DNA from: Bradyrhizobium sp. LTSP849
GTDB taxonomy: Bacteria; Pseudomonadota; Alphaproteobacteria; Rhizobiales; Xanthobacteraceae
NCBI RefSeq assembly: GCF_000938255.1
Contig: NZ_JYMR01000056.1
Span: 124,001 to 188,000 of the forward strand
Direction of reading: 5' to 3'
Length of the DNA: 64,000 nt
The notes below the pieces were generated by a model. The model saw only the letters and a program-made list of their open reading frames with translations, searched no databases and was not told where the DNA came from. How positions within the stretch are numbered: position 1 is the first letter of the stretch; each line of letters starts with the position of its first letter. The translations under genes and the position numbers were made by a program. Positions 26,067-34,553 of this stretch are shown piece by piece.

Positions 26067-27167
26067 ATGCGACCGCCCACAATGGATCTGGCGCTGTCCG
26101 GTTTGGTCAAGTCGTTTGGCGAGTCCACGGCGGTGGACAATGTCACGCTGCGGATCGCGGCTGGAGAGCTGGTGGCGCTGCTCGGACCGAGCGGGTGCGG
26201 GAAAACGACCACCTTGCGCATGATCGCAGGATTGGTGCAGCCCACGTCAGGCGAAGTCCTGATCGGAGGATCCCGCATCACGCATGTGCCCGTGCACAAG
26301 CGAAACATCGGGATGCTGTTCCAGAATTATGCCCTGTTCCCGCATATGACGGTCGCGCAGAACGTCGCCTTCGGATTGCAGATGCGGCGTCTGCGGCAAT
26401 CCGAATTGCGAGAGAAAGTCGAGACGGCCCTGGCGATGGTGCAACTCAAGGAATATGCCGACCGGCTTCCCGCGGCGCTCTCCGGCGGCCAGCAGCAGCG
26501 GGTCGCGCTGGCAAGGGCGGTGGTGATCGAGCCGGCGCTGCTGCTGCTCGACGAGCCGATGGGAGCGCTCGACAAGAATTTGCGGGAGAACATGCAGTTC
26601 GAGGTTCGGCAGATTCAGAAGCGTCTGGGCATTACCGCTGTCCTGGTCACGCACGATCAGGAAGAGGCGATGACCATGGCCGATCGGGTCGTGGTGATGC
26701 GGGACGGACGGCTTGAACAGGTCGGGACACCCAAGGAAGTCTATGAAAGCCCCGTCAGCCGTTTCGTGGCGAGCTTCATCGGCGTTTCCAACTTCATTCA
26801 AGGGTCCGTCGTTGCCGCGGACACTACGGGCACAAAGATGAGATTGGTGTGTGGAACTGAAGCGCTCGTGTCCGAGACAGGCGTGACCGACGGCGAGCGT
26901 CTTCTCTCAATACGACCTGAATCGGTCATGCTGCGGGTTGCCACGCCCGGCGAGACACCCGGCCTGAACGAGGTCATCGCGACGGTCGAGCACGTCGTCT
27001 TCAAGGGCCAGACGACCCACGTGCACATGAGGATGCGCGACGGGGCGACGCTGCTGTCCAACCTGTCCGGAACGGTGGCATCGCGCTTGCTCCCTAGCCT
27101 CGGCGCCGGGACTGACGTGATCGCAAGCTGGTCCGCCGACCGCGCGCGGGTCGTGCTCGACTCCTGA
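26067..27167 (+). CDS. ABC transporter ATP-binding protein, PotA-like
   Basis: 366 residues. Walker A GPSGCGKTT is at 40-48, the signature is LSGGQQQRV, Walker B is LLLDEPMGALD, and a TOBE region covers the last 120 residues. It starts 3 bases after the binding-protein stop. It is closely related to the ATPase at 148-1242. It completes the permease-permease-binding protein-ATPase order shared by both loci. Confidence 0.94.
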   Translation: MRPPTMDLALSGLVKSFGESTAVDNVTLRIAAGELVALLGPSGCGKTTTLRMIAGLVQPTSGEVLIGGSRITHVPVHKRNIGMLFQNYALFPHMTVAQNVAFGLQMRRLRQSELREKVETALAMVQLKEYADRLPAALSGGQQQRVALARAVVIEPALLLLDEPMGALDKNLRENMQFEVRQIQKRLGITAVLVTHDQEEAMTMADRVVVMRDGRLEQVGTPKEVYESPVSRFVASFIGVSNFIQGSVVAADTTGTKMRLVCGTEALVSETGVTDGERLLSIRPESVMLRVATPGETPGLNEVIATVEHVVFKGQTTHVHMRMRDGATLLSNLSGTVASRLLPSLGAGTDVIASWSADRARVVLDS

Positions 27168-27199
27168 TAGCAACGGCCGAGACACGAAAGACAAGACAA

Positions 27200-29614
27200 G
27201 TGACGCCGGGTTGGATGAATCGCGTGGACCTCAGCGATGGGGTGCCTACGCCTCTCAGATATCTGTCAATCGCCACGATCACGCTGGCGGTGACCATGAG
27301 CAGCCTTGACAACAGCATGGTCAACGTCGCGCTGCCCGCAGTCGCGCGCGACCTGAATATCCCGCCGGCCAGTGCCATCTGGCTGGTGAGCATCTATCAG
27401 ATCGCGCTCGCAGTGACGCTTCTGCCGCTGTCGAATCTCGGCGAGATTTTCGGTTATCGCCGCGTGTATCTCTGCGGATTGGCGCTCTTCACCATCTCGT
27501 CGGCTGCCGTGGCGGCGTCCAACAGTTTCCTGACCATCATGCTGGCGAGATGCATGCAGGGGCTTGGCGCGGCCGGCATTCTGAGCGTCAACATCGCGCT
27601 CATCAGGTTCGTCTATCCCAAGCATGAGCTTGGCAAGGGCATCGGCATCAACTCGTTCGTGGCAGCCTCGGCCTTTACCGCCGGCGCGCCGGTCGGATCG
27701 CTGATCATCAAATATTTTGGCTGGCACGGCCTGTTCGCGGTGAACGTACCGACCGGCATCGTCGCCATTCTGGTCGCGCTCTATTCGGTCCCGCAGACCC
27801 CGGTCTTTGCTCGGCCATTCGATCTTGGCGGCGCATTTCTCTACTCGACAGCCTTTGGCTTGTTGCTGTTCACATTCAACGGCTTCGGTCACGAACAGTC
27901 CTGGTGGCTCCTGGCCGTCCTGGTTCTCGGCACGGGGGTGTTCTGGTGGGCCTATCTGCAACGCGAGGGACAAAAGCCGACGCCGCTCCTGCCGATCGAC
28001 CTGTTCAAGCGCCCCCTGTTTCGCATGGCGGTGCTGACCTCGATCTGCTCGTTCATCGCGCAGATGTCGGCGATCCTCGTCCTGCCGTTCTTCATCGAAC
28101 ATATCGGCTATCACGATCCGGCGGTTATTGGCCTGTTGATCACGCCGTGGCCCGCGGCGGTCATTGTTACCGCCTTGGTGGCCGGCAATCTGGTGAACCG
28201 GTTTTCGGCGGCGCAGCTCTGCACCGGAGGGCTGTTGCTCCTTGCCGCTGGCCTCGCTTCGCTGGCCATTCTGGACATCGGCGCGACACCCTTGCGCATC
28301 GCGTGCAGCATGGCAGTGTGCGGCGTTGGCTTCGGACTGTTTCAGTCACCCAACAATTGGGCGCTGATCAGCGCAGCGCCTCCGGCCAGGAGTGGTGCTG
28401 CGAGCGGCAGCCTGAATTCGGCGCGGCTGGTTGGTCAATCGCTCGGGGCGGCCATCGTCGCGATCATGCTCACGGAATTTGGGCCGAATGGCGCGCCCTC
28501 GGTCTGCCTTTTCCTCGGCGCGGCCGTTGCGGTCGTCGCGGCCTTTGTAAGCGCACTTCGGGCAGGGGCTTATTCAACCAAATCAACCGAGGCGGCCGAA
28601 GCACCAATGGTGTCGCCATGCGCCAATGACAGCAGGACAGGAGCAATGGAACCGGTGGGATTGAACGATGTGATCTTCAAGGTGGAGGCACAGGCGTTCC
28701 GCGACGCTCTGCACGGAAAGTACAGCATCCACGACATGATGTCGGATCGGCCGCCTCCGGGCGATGAAATCCTGTCCAGAGCAAAGGTCCTGGTGACGAC
28801 TGGACTTGCCGGTGCGTCGGAGGACGACATCCGAATGATGCCGAACCTGTCGCTGATCTGCTGCATCGGGACCGGATATGAGAATGTCGATATTCCGGCT
28901 GCGCGTCGGCGGGGCGTGGTCGTCACGCATGGCGCCGGAACGAACGCGTCCGCGGTGGCGGACCATGCGGTCGCCATGCTGCTCGCCATCATGCGCAACC
29001 TGCACATGTTCGATACCGTCGCCAAACGGGATCTGTGGCGGGGAAATCTCGGGCCGCGTCCGATTCCGACCGGTAAGCGAGCCGGTTTGGTCGGGATGGG
29101 CGCGATCGGACAGCGGATTGCGCGACGGCTGGAGGCTTTCGACATGGAGGTGAGCTATCACGCCAGAAGTGCGAAGGCCGAGTTTCCCTGGACATTCTAC
29201 CCGTCCGTCCTCCAGCTCGCGAACAACGTCGATTGCCTCATCATGGCAGCGCCGGGTGGCAGCGAGACCTATCACATCATCGACGATCAGGTTCTGTCGG
29301 CGCTGGGTCCGCACGGCTTCCTGGTGAATGTCAGCCGCGGCAGCCTGGTCGATACCTCGGCGCTGGTGACGGCGTTGAAGTCCGGCACCATTGCCGGCGC
29401 GGCGCTGGATGTCTTCGAGGAGGAGCCGTCCATTCCGTTGGCTCTGCGTGACCTCAGCAACGTGATCCTGACCCCGCATGTTGCGGCCTTCGCGCCGGAA
29501 GTCCATGCGGTCTCGACCAAGCTCCTTCTGGACAATATCGAGGGATTTCTTCGCTGTGGCGCCGTTGTGTCTCCCGTGCCGGAAATGCGCGATGCTCTCG
29601 CATTGACGAGCTAG
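27200..29614 (+). CDS. fusion of an MFS (DHA2-type) transporter and a D-2-hydroxyacid dehydrogenase
   Basis: An uninterrupted 804-codon frame from GTG 27200. Residues about 20-455 are a DHA2-type MFS transporter with 14 likely membrane segments (the LDNSMVNVALPAVARDL motif in segment 1). Residues about 483-804 are a complete D-isomer 2-hydroxyacid dehydrogenase: VGMGAIGQRIARRL for NAD(P), and the catalytic Arg (VNVSRGSLVD), Glu (FEEEPS) and His (TPHVAA). An in-frame ATG at 28646 with AGGAG just before it would give a 322-residue dehydrogenase alone. The chain may be a real fusion, or two coupled genes where a stop was lost. It is 32 bases after the ATPase and probably the operon end. Confidence 0.82.
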   Translation: MTPGWMNRVDLSDGVPTPLRYLSIATITLAVTMSSLDNSMVNVALPAVARDLNIPPASAIWLVSIYQIALAVTLLPLSNLGEIFGYRRVYLCGLALFTISSAAVAASNSFLTIMLARCMQGLGAAGILSVNIALIRFVYPKHELGKGIGINSFVAASAFTAGAPVGSLIIKYFGWHGLFAVNVPTGIVAILVALYSVPQTPVFARPFDLGGAFLYSTAFGLLLFTFNGFGHEQSWWLLAVLVLGTGVFWWAYLQREGQKPTPLLPIDLFKRPLFRMAVLTSICSFIAQMSAILVLPFFIEHIGYHDPAVIGLLITPWPAAVIVTALVAGNLVNRFSAAQLCTGGLLLLAAGLASLAILDIGATPLRIACSMAVCGVGFGLFQSPNNWALISAAPPARSGAASGSLNSARLVGQSLGAAIVAIMLTEFGPNGAPSVCLFLGAAVAVVAAFVSALRAGAYSTKSTEAAEAPMVSPCANDSRTGAMEPVGLNDVIFKVEAQAFRDALHGKYSIHDMMSDRPPPGDEILSRAKVLVTTGLAGASEDDIRMMPNLSLICCIGTGYENVDIPAARRRGVVVTHGAGTNASAVADHAVAMLLAIMRNLHMFDTVAKRDLWRGNLGPRPIPTGKRAGLVGMGAIGQRIARRLEAFDMEVSYHARSAKAEFPWTFYPSVLQLANNVDCLIMAAPGGSETYHIIDDQVLSALGPHGFLVNVSRGSLVDTSALVTALKSGTIAGAALDVFEEEPSIPLALRDLSNVILTPHVAAFAPEVHAVSTKLLLDNIEGFLRCGAVVSPVPEMRDALALTS

Positions 29615-29685
29615 CTAGCCCCCGAGCCAGTCTGCTGCTGGCTGCCCAGATGATTGATCGCAAAAGTCTCTCGCAGCTAGACCTG

Positions 29686-30825
29686 CTAGCGATGGTCTCT
29701 CGTCACGACGCGCGCCGAAACCGTGACAAGCGCCATGAGTGCGGCCAGGATCCAGAACGCCGTTGGGAGTCCTGCAACATGGGCGACAAATCCGACGCCG
29801 GCGGGACCGACGAGGATGCCGGCATAGCCCGCGGTCGTGATCGCTGCGACGGCGAGACCGACGGGCATCACAGTTTGCGTGGCCGCGTGCCGGAACAGGA
29901 TCGGCACGAGGTTCGATGACCCGAGGCCGATGAACAGGAAGCCGGTCATGGCGATGGCCGCAACGGGAGCGAGCAACAAGACGATGAAGCCTCCGATTGC
30001 AATCAGGCTTCCCCAGAACAGCGCCGCGCGATCCCCGATGCGGGCAACGACGGCATCTCCGGCCAGCCGGCCGACGGTCATCGCGATCGAGAACACGATA
30101 TAGCCGATTCCACCATGGGCCGCGGAGACGAGGCCCGCGCCGATGACGAGCAGCGCGCCCCAGTCGAGCATTGCGCCTTCGACGAGGAAGGTGATCGCGC
30201 AGAGCAGCGCGAGCAACAGCACGGTTCCGCGCGGCAGCACGAAGAGTGGTCCCTCCGGCGTCTGCGTCGAACGAAGCAGGCGTGGCCAGGCCGCCACCGT
30301 TGCGAGCAGCATCAGGACCGAACAGATCAAGGTGCACGCGAACGCATCCAGTTGCAGCGAGAGCAAGGCGGTCATCACGGCGGATCCGGCGAAGCCGCCG
30401 ATACTGAACAGCGCGTGGAAGCCCGACATCAGCGGGCGTCTCGCGGCGCGTTCCACCTCGATCGCGTGGATGTTGATGGCGACGTCGATGGAACCGAGCG
30501 CCGCGCCGAACGCGGCAAGCGCCAGTGCCAGTGTCAGGGGCGAGCTCGCGATCGCCAAGAGCGGCAGGATGAAAGCGAGACCGAGTCCGCCCGCGATGAT
30601 GATCGGCTTGCTGCCATAGCGCGCGCTCAGGACGCCAGTCAGGAACATCGCGACGACCGACCCGATGCCGAGGCTGAGCAGGAGCAATCCGAGGACGCCG
30701 TCGTCAACGGCGAGACGCGCTTTTGCGAATGGCACCAGCGGCGCCCAGCAGGCGATGCCAAAACCGGCAACCAAGAAGGCGAGCCGCGTCGCAAGACGTG
30801 TCGCGGGCCGGTCGGCAGAGAGCAT
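29686..30825 (-). CDS. MFS transporter
   Basis: 379 residues from ATG 30825; the frame is open further upstream but that part lacks membrane character and codon pattern. Twelve hydrophobic segments are visible, beginning with LAFLVAGFGIACWAPLVP. The loop between segments 2 and 3 reads GVLSARYGSKP, the MFS motif-A position. This size and pattern fit YfcJ/YbjJ-type exporters. It converges with the MFS/dehydrogenase fusion gene. The substrate cannot be told. Confidence 0.87.
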   Translation of the reverse strand: MLSADRPATRLATRLAFLVAGFGIACWAPLVPFAKARLAVDDGVLGLLLLSLGIGSVVAMFLTGVLSARYGSKPIIIAGGLGLAFILPLLAIASSPLTLALALAAFGAALGSIDVAINIHAIEVERAARRPLMSGFHALFSIGGFAGSAVMTALLSLQLDAFACTLICSVLMLLATVAAWPRLLRSTQTPEGPLFVLPRGTVLLLALLCAITFLVEGAMLDWGALLVIGAGLVSAAHGGIGYIVFSIAMTVGRLAGDAVVARIGDRAALFWGSLIAIGGFIVLLLAPVAAIAMTGFLFIGLGSSNLVPILFRHAATQTVMPVGLAVAAITTAGYAGILVGPAGVGFVAHVAGLPTAFWILAALMALVTVSARVVTRDHR

Positions 30826-30878
30826 GAGAATTCCGGGGAAAGGGGCGAAGAATGCTATGAACGTTGCCGCACGCGCGG

Positions 30879-31067
30879 TCAAGGCGTCGACAAGCCGCCT
30901 GTGATGTCGATGTTCCACTCCGCCATATAGTCGTTTTCGTGCGAAGACCAAATGCTGCGCCTTCCAGTCGCGCGCATGGCGAATACCCGCAGCCCAGGGC
31001 GTGATCTCCGCTTGCGCTCGATCTCCGTGTTCCAACCCGCCGAATGTTGCTGAATGTCAAAAGATAT
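30879..31067 (-). other. possible small open frame, start codon missing or non-canonical
   Basis: On the minus strand a frame of about 62 codons (from ISFDIQQHSAGWNTEIERKR to AEWNIDITGGLSTP) looks more protein-like than a random shadow: balanced composition, two related WN-x-(E/D)-I units. At the position where Met is expected there is ATA (31065-31067); the first ATG leaves only 32 codons (30879-30977). It may be a small gene with a damaged start, or nothing. It lies between the MFS gene and the small secreted protein on the same strand. Confidence 0.25.
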
Positions 31068-31116
31068 TGCCGGCCGTCGCGCGCCTGCAACGATCGCCAG
31101 GCTGGCCGCAAGCCGG

Positions 31117-31485
31117 TCACCAGGACAGCGGGAGTCTCTGCTCAAATCCGCCGAGGTCCGAGGCCGGGCTGAGGGGTTGCCGGTCGAGCGGCCGATTGTT
31201 GTTCTGGCGGGCGAACGATGTGCCGGGCGGAAAGGCGTAGTCGCTGAACTTCCGATCGCCGGGCAGGACCTCGGTCCCGCCGTCCAGCCACGACCGCTTG
31301 CTGACATAGATGCGCGTATGCGGACCGGACTGGTACGAGTGATTGGGGCCGCGTGGGCCGTAGTCATAGACTGCCCCACGTGCCGTCTGCTGCCGATCGT
31401 GCTTGCCGGTTGTGTCGGCGTTGCACGTTACGGTCGAGGCGAGGACGGCGATCAGCGCCAGTCTGGTCGTGACGATCGGGTTCAT
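31117..31485 (-). CDS. small secreted hypothetical protein
   Basis: 122 residues from ATG 31485; an upstream extension is Arg-rich and unlikely. The N-terminus (MNPIVTTRLALIAVLASTVT) looks like a signal peptide, with a Cys at residue 21 that does not fit a good lipobox. The mature part is rich in Gly, Arg, Tyr and Ser (RGPNHSYQSGPHTRIYVSKR) and ends in a Pro-rich tail. I do not recognise a family with known function. It is divergent from bamA across a 250-base gap that should hold both promoters. Confidence 0.65.
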   Translation of the reverse strand: MNPIVTTRLALIAVLASTVTCNADTTGKHDRQQTARGAVYDYGPRGPNHSYQSGPHTRIYVSKRSWLDGGTEVLPGDRKFSDYAFPPGTSFARQNNNRPLDRQPLSPASDLGGFEQRLPLSW

Positions 31486-31735
31486 TGCGGCATTCCATGC
31501 GCGTTGGCTGATGCCGACCGCTCTCGCATCGACCTTGCGGTCTGTAAACAAGCCATGTTTTACGCGATGTTGCTGGCCGATCGCGCAAACGGGACGTACA
31601 TGCCGCTTTCGGTGCATGGGCGAAGGCGGCCCGCTCAATCAAACTCAATCCCCGGAAACAGTACAGCAATCACAAAGCCACACCACGGCCACAGCCGTTT
31701 CGTTTCAGAGCAGTCAGGTGCTCTTGAGGTGTGGA

Positions 31736-34249
31736 ATGTCGGTTTTGCGGGCCTGGCTTGTCGCGGTCGTCGTGAGTGGCGTGTCGATTGCAACTTCACT
31801 TCCCCTGGTGCTGTTGCCGCAGCCGGCGGCGGCGCAAGCCGTGGAAGCGATCGTGGTTGAAGGCAACCGCCGCGTGGAGGCCGAGACGGTTCGCTCCTAT
31901 TTCACGCCCAAGGCCGGCGGGCAGCTCGATAAGGCGGCCATCGACGACGGTCTCAAGGCGCTGATCGCGACCGGGCTGTTCCAGGACGTGAAGGTCAGTC
32001 GGTCCGGCGGCCACGTTGTGGTGTCGGTGGTGGAAAACGCCGTGATCGGCCGCGTTGCCTTCGAGGGCAACAAGAAGATCAAGGACGAGCAGCTCTCGGC
32101 CGAAGTCCAGTCCAAGCCGCGCGGCACCTACTCGCGGGCGATGGTGCAGTCCGACACATTGCGGATCGCCGAGATCTATCGTCGCTCAGGCCGCTACGAC
32201 GTGCGTGTCACGCCCGAGATCATCGAGCAGCCGAGCAACCGCGTCGATCTCATCTTCACGGTCGAGGAGGGAGTGAAGACCGGTGTCAAATCGATCGAGT
32301 TCATCGGCAACAGCGCCTACTCGGCCGCGCGTCTGCGCGACGTGATCAAGACGCATGAGAGCAATCTGCTCTCCTTCCTCGGCAACAATGATATTTACGA
32401 TCCGGACCGGGTCGAGGCCGACCGTGACCTGATCCGCCGCTTCTATCTCAAGAACGGCTTTGCCGACGCGCAGATCGTGGCCGCGCTGACTGAATATGAT
32501 CCGGACAAGAAAGGTTTCCTCGTCACATTCAAGATCGAGGAAGGCCAGCAATATCGCGTCGGCACGGTCGATTTCCGCTCCGGCATTGCCAATTTTGATG
32601 CAAACTCGATGCGCACCTTCTCGCGCGTCAATGTCGGCTCGCTCTACAATGTCGAATTGCTCGAGAAGTCGACCGAAGAGATGCAGATCGAGGCCTCGCG
32701 CCGCGGCTATTCTTTCGCTGTGATTCGACCGAGCGGTGATCGCAATTTCGAAGCGCACACCGTGTCCGTCGTGTTCAACATCGATGAAGGGCCGCGCACC
32801 TATATCGAGCGCATCAATCTCCGCGGTAACACCCGCACGCGCGATTATGTGATCCGGCGCGAGTTCGATCTCTCCGAGGGCGATGCCTACAATCGTGCAC
32901 TGGTCGACCGCGCCGAACGCCGGCTGAAGAACCTGGATTACTTCAAGAGCGTCAAGATCACCACGGAGCCCGGCTCTTCCAGCGACCGCGTGATCCTGAT
33001 CGTCGAGATGGAGGAGAAGTCGACCGGCGACTTCTCGATCTCGGGCGGCTACTCCACGACCGACGGTGCGCTCGCCGAAGTCTCGGTCTCCGAGCGCAAC
33101 CTTCTCGGCAAGGGACTCTATGCCAAGGCGTCAGTGACCTACGGCCAATATGCCCGCGGGGTATCGCTGTCCTTCGTCGAGCCTTATTTGCTCGACTACC
33201 GGATAGCGCTCGGAGTCGACACCTACTGGCGCCAGCAATTGTCGAACAGCTACACCAGCTACGGCGTGACGACGGTGGGTTTCTCGCCGCGTCTCGGCTT
33301 CGCGCTGCGAGAAGATCTCTCGCTCCAGCTCCGCTACTCGCTCTATCAGCAGAGCATCTCGCTCGCCAGCATCTACAACAATTGTAACAACAACGCGGCC
33401 AATACCTCACTGGCCTTCAATCCGACGCCGGCCTACATCAAGAATATCCTGGGCGGGGTGGATCCGACCAATGCCACGGATTCGGGCGTTTATGGTTACG
33501 GCTGCTACGGCGACGGCGAATCGACACTGCCGGTTCGAAAGGAGCTGGCGAACGGCCCGACCTTGACGTCGGCAGTGGGCTATACGCTGAACTACAATAC
33601 GCTCGACAACAACAAGAACCCGACCGACGGCCTGCTGATCGACTTCAGGCAGGATTTTGCGGGGGTCGGCGGCGACGTGACCAATCTGAAGACCGCGGTC
33701 GACACCAAGTACTACACGCCGCTGGTGTCCGAGATCGTCGGTGTCATCCACCTCCAGAGCGGCATTCTCAACAAGATCGGCGATAACGATTTACGCATGC
33801 TGGATCATTTCCAGATGGGGCCGAACCTGGTGCGTGGCTTCGCATCCAACGGCATCGGTCCGCGTGACATCACCTACGCGAGCTACGGCGCGGTCGGTGA
33901 TGCACTCGGCGGCACGAAGTACTGGGGCGCGTCCATGGAGTTGCAGATGCCGTTCTGGTTCCTGCCCAAGGAAGTGGGCCTGAAGGGCGCGGTCTATGCC
34001 GATGCGGGCTCGCTCTGGGGCTATCAGGGCCCGACATCCTGGGCGGCGACAGGCGAGGTCAACACCAAGGCCTGCCCAACCTGCGGCCTTCAATATGACG
34101 ACAGCAGCGTGGTGCGCTCGTCGGTCGGTGTCGGCCTGATCTGGGCCTCGCCGTTCGGACCGCTGCGCTTCGACTACGCCGTGCCGATCACCAAGGGCAA
34201 ATACGACATCGTCCAGGAGTTCAGGTTCGGCGGCGGCACGTCGTTCTAA
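31736..34249 (+). CDS. bamA: outer membrane protein assembly factor BamA (Omp85), possibly a second copy
   Basis: 837 residues from ATG 31736 (GAGG 7 bases upstream). A signal peptide ends near AAAQA (31-35). Five POTRA repeats run from about 36 to 410, starting with VEAIVVEGNRRVEAETVRSY, and a 16-strand barrel covers the rest. Barrel motif VRGF, which sits in loop 6 of Omp85 proteins, is present (LVRGFASNGIG), and the chain ends in Phe. It inserts barrel proteins into the outer membrane. In most alphaproteobacteria bamA is between rseP and lpxD; here neighbours are an unknown secreted protein and an organic-acid operon, so this may be an additional copy. Confidence 0.93.
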   Translation: MSVLRAWLVAVVVSGVSIATSLPLVLLPQPAAAQAVEAIVVEGNRRVEAETVRSYFTPKAGGQLDKAAIDDGLKALIATGLFQDVKVSRSGGHVVVSVVENAVIGRVAFEGNKKIKDEQLSAEVQSKPRGTYSRAMVQSDTLRIAEIYRRSGRYDVRVTPEIIEQPSNRVDLIFTVEEGVKTGVKSIEFIGNSAYSAARLRDVIKTHESNLLSFLGNNDIYDPDRVEADRDLIRRFYLKNGFADAQIVAALTEYDPDKKGFLVTFKIEEGQQYRVGTVDFRSGIANFDANSMRTFSRVNVGSLYNVELLEKSTEEMQIEASRRGYSFAVIRPSGDRNFEAHTVSVVFNIDEGPRTYIERINLRGNTRTRDYVIRREFDLSEGDAYNRALVDRAERRLKNLDYFKSVKITTEPGSSSDRVILIVEMEEKSTGDFSISGGYSTTDGALAEVSVSERNLLGKGLYAKASVTYGQYARGVSLSFVEPYLLDYRIALGVDTYWRQQLSNSYTSYGVTTVGFSPRLGFALREDLSLQLRYSLYQQSISLASIYNNCNNNAANTSLAFNPTPAYIKNILGGVDPTNATDSGVYGYGCYGDGESTLPVRKELANGPTLTSAVGYTLNYNTLDNNKNPTDGLLIDFRQDFAGVGGDVTNLKTAVDTKYYTPLVSEIVGVIHLQSGILNKIGDNDLRMLDHFQMGPNLVRGFASNGIGPRDITYASYGAVGDALGGTKYWGASMELQMPFWFLPKEVGLKGAVYADAGSLWGYQGPTSWAATGEVNTKACPTCGLQYDDSSVVRSSVGVGLIWASPFGPLRFDYAVPITKGKYDIVQEFRFGGGTSF

Positions 34250-34279
34250 CGCGACGTCGAGCGAGCTAGCCATTCGCGT

Positions 34280-34309
34280 CAGGCACGCCGCAGCGGATGC
34301 GCGTGCCTG
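34280..34309 (+). terminator. inverted repeat after bamA, possible terminator
   Basis: CAGGCACGC (34280-34288) and GCGTGCCTG (34301-34309) form a 9-base stem with a 12-base loop 31 bases after the bamA stop. No T-run follows, so termination is uncertain. The rest of the 304-base gap to 34554 holds a partial operator-like motif (34409-34419) and the promoter/operator described next. Confidence 0.4.
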
Positions 34310-34518
34310 CTCCTTGATTGCTCTGAATGGTGACCGGGCAGCCAGCGGTTGTGGGCGGCCTCCATCTCCGGCATCCCGGTGCGGGGGAGTCGAACTCACC
34401 AAATAAAATGCATTATTAAGCGTGCCGGTTCCACTCGAAATGAGCGGATTCGGTCCCGACCACAGCTAAATCGACAAAATACGATGCCTGCTCCCTAAGA
34501 ATTGGGACGGAAGGCGTG

Positions 34519-34553
34519 TTGACACTGCATTTTGATAATGCATTATGCATTTT
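34519..34553 (+). promoter_or_regulatory. promoter with overlapping GntR operator upstream of the SucCD-like operon
   Basis: TTGACA (34519-34524) is followed after 16 bases by CATTAT (34541-34546) as -10. The palindromic core TGCATTATGCA (34539-34549) covers the -10, which would suit a repressor. The same core is found at 45254-45264 and, as its reverse complement, 46094-46104, beside the GntR gene and upstream of the Liv-type operon. A partial copy, TGCATTATTAA, is at 34409-34419. Confidence 0.7.

Noticed and set aside
34381..34420. GTGCGGGGGAGTCGAACTCACC looked like the end of a tRNA gene
   Set aside because: No acceptor stem, D arm or anticodon arm can be drawn upstream; chance resemblance.
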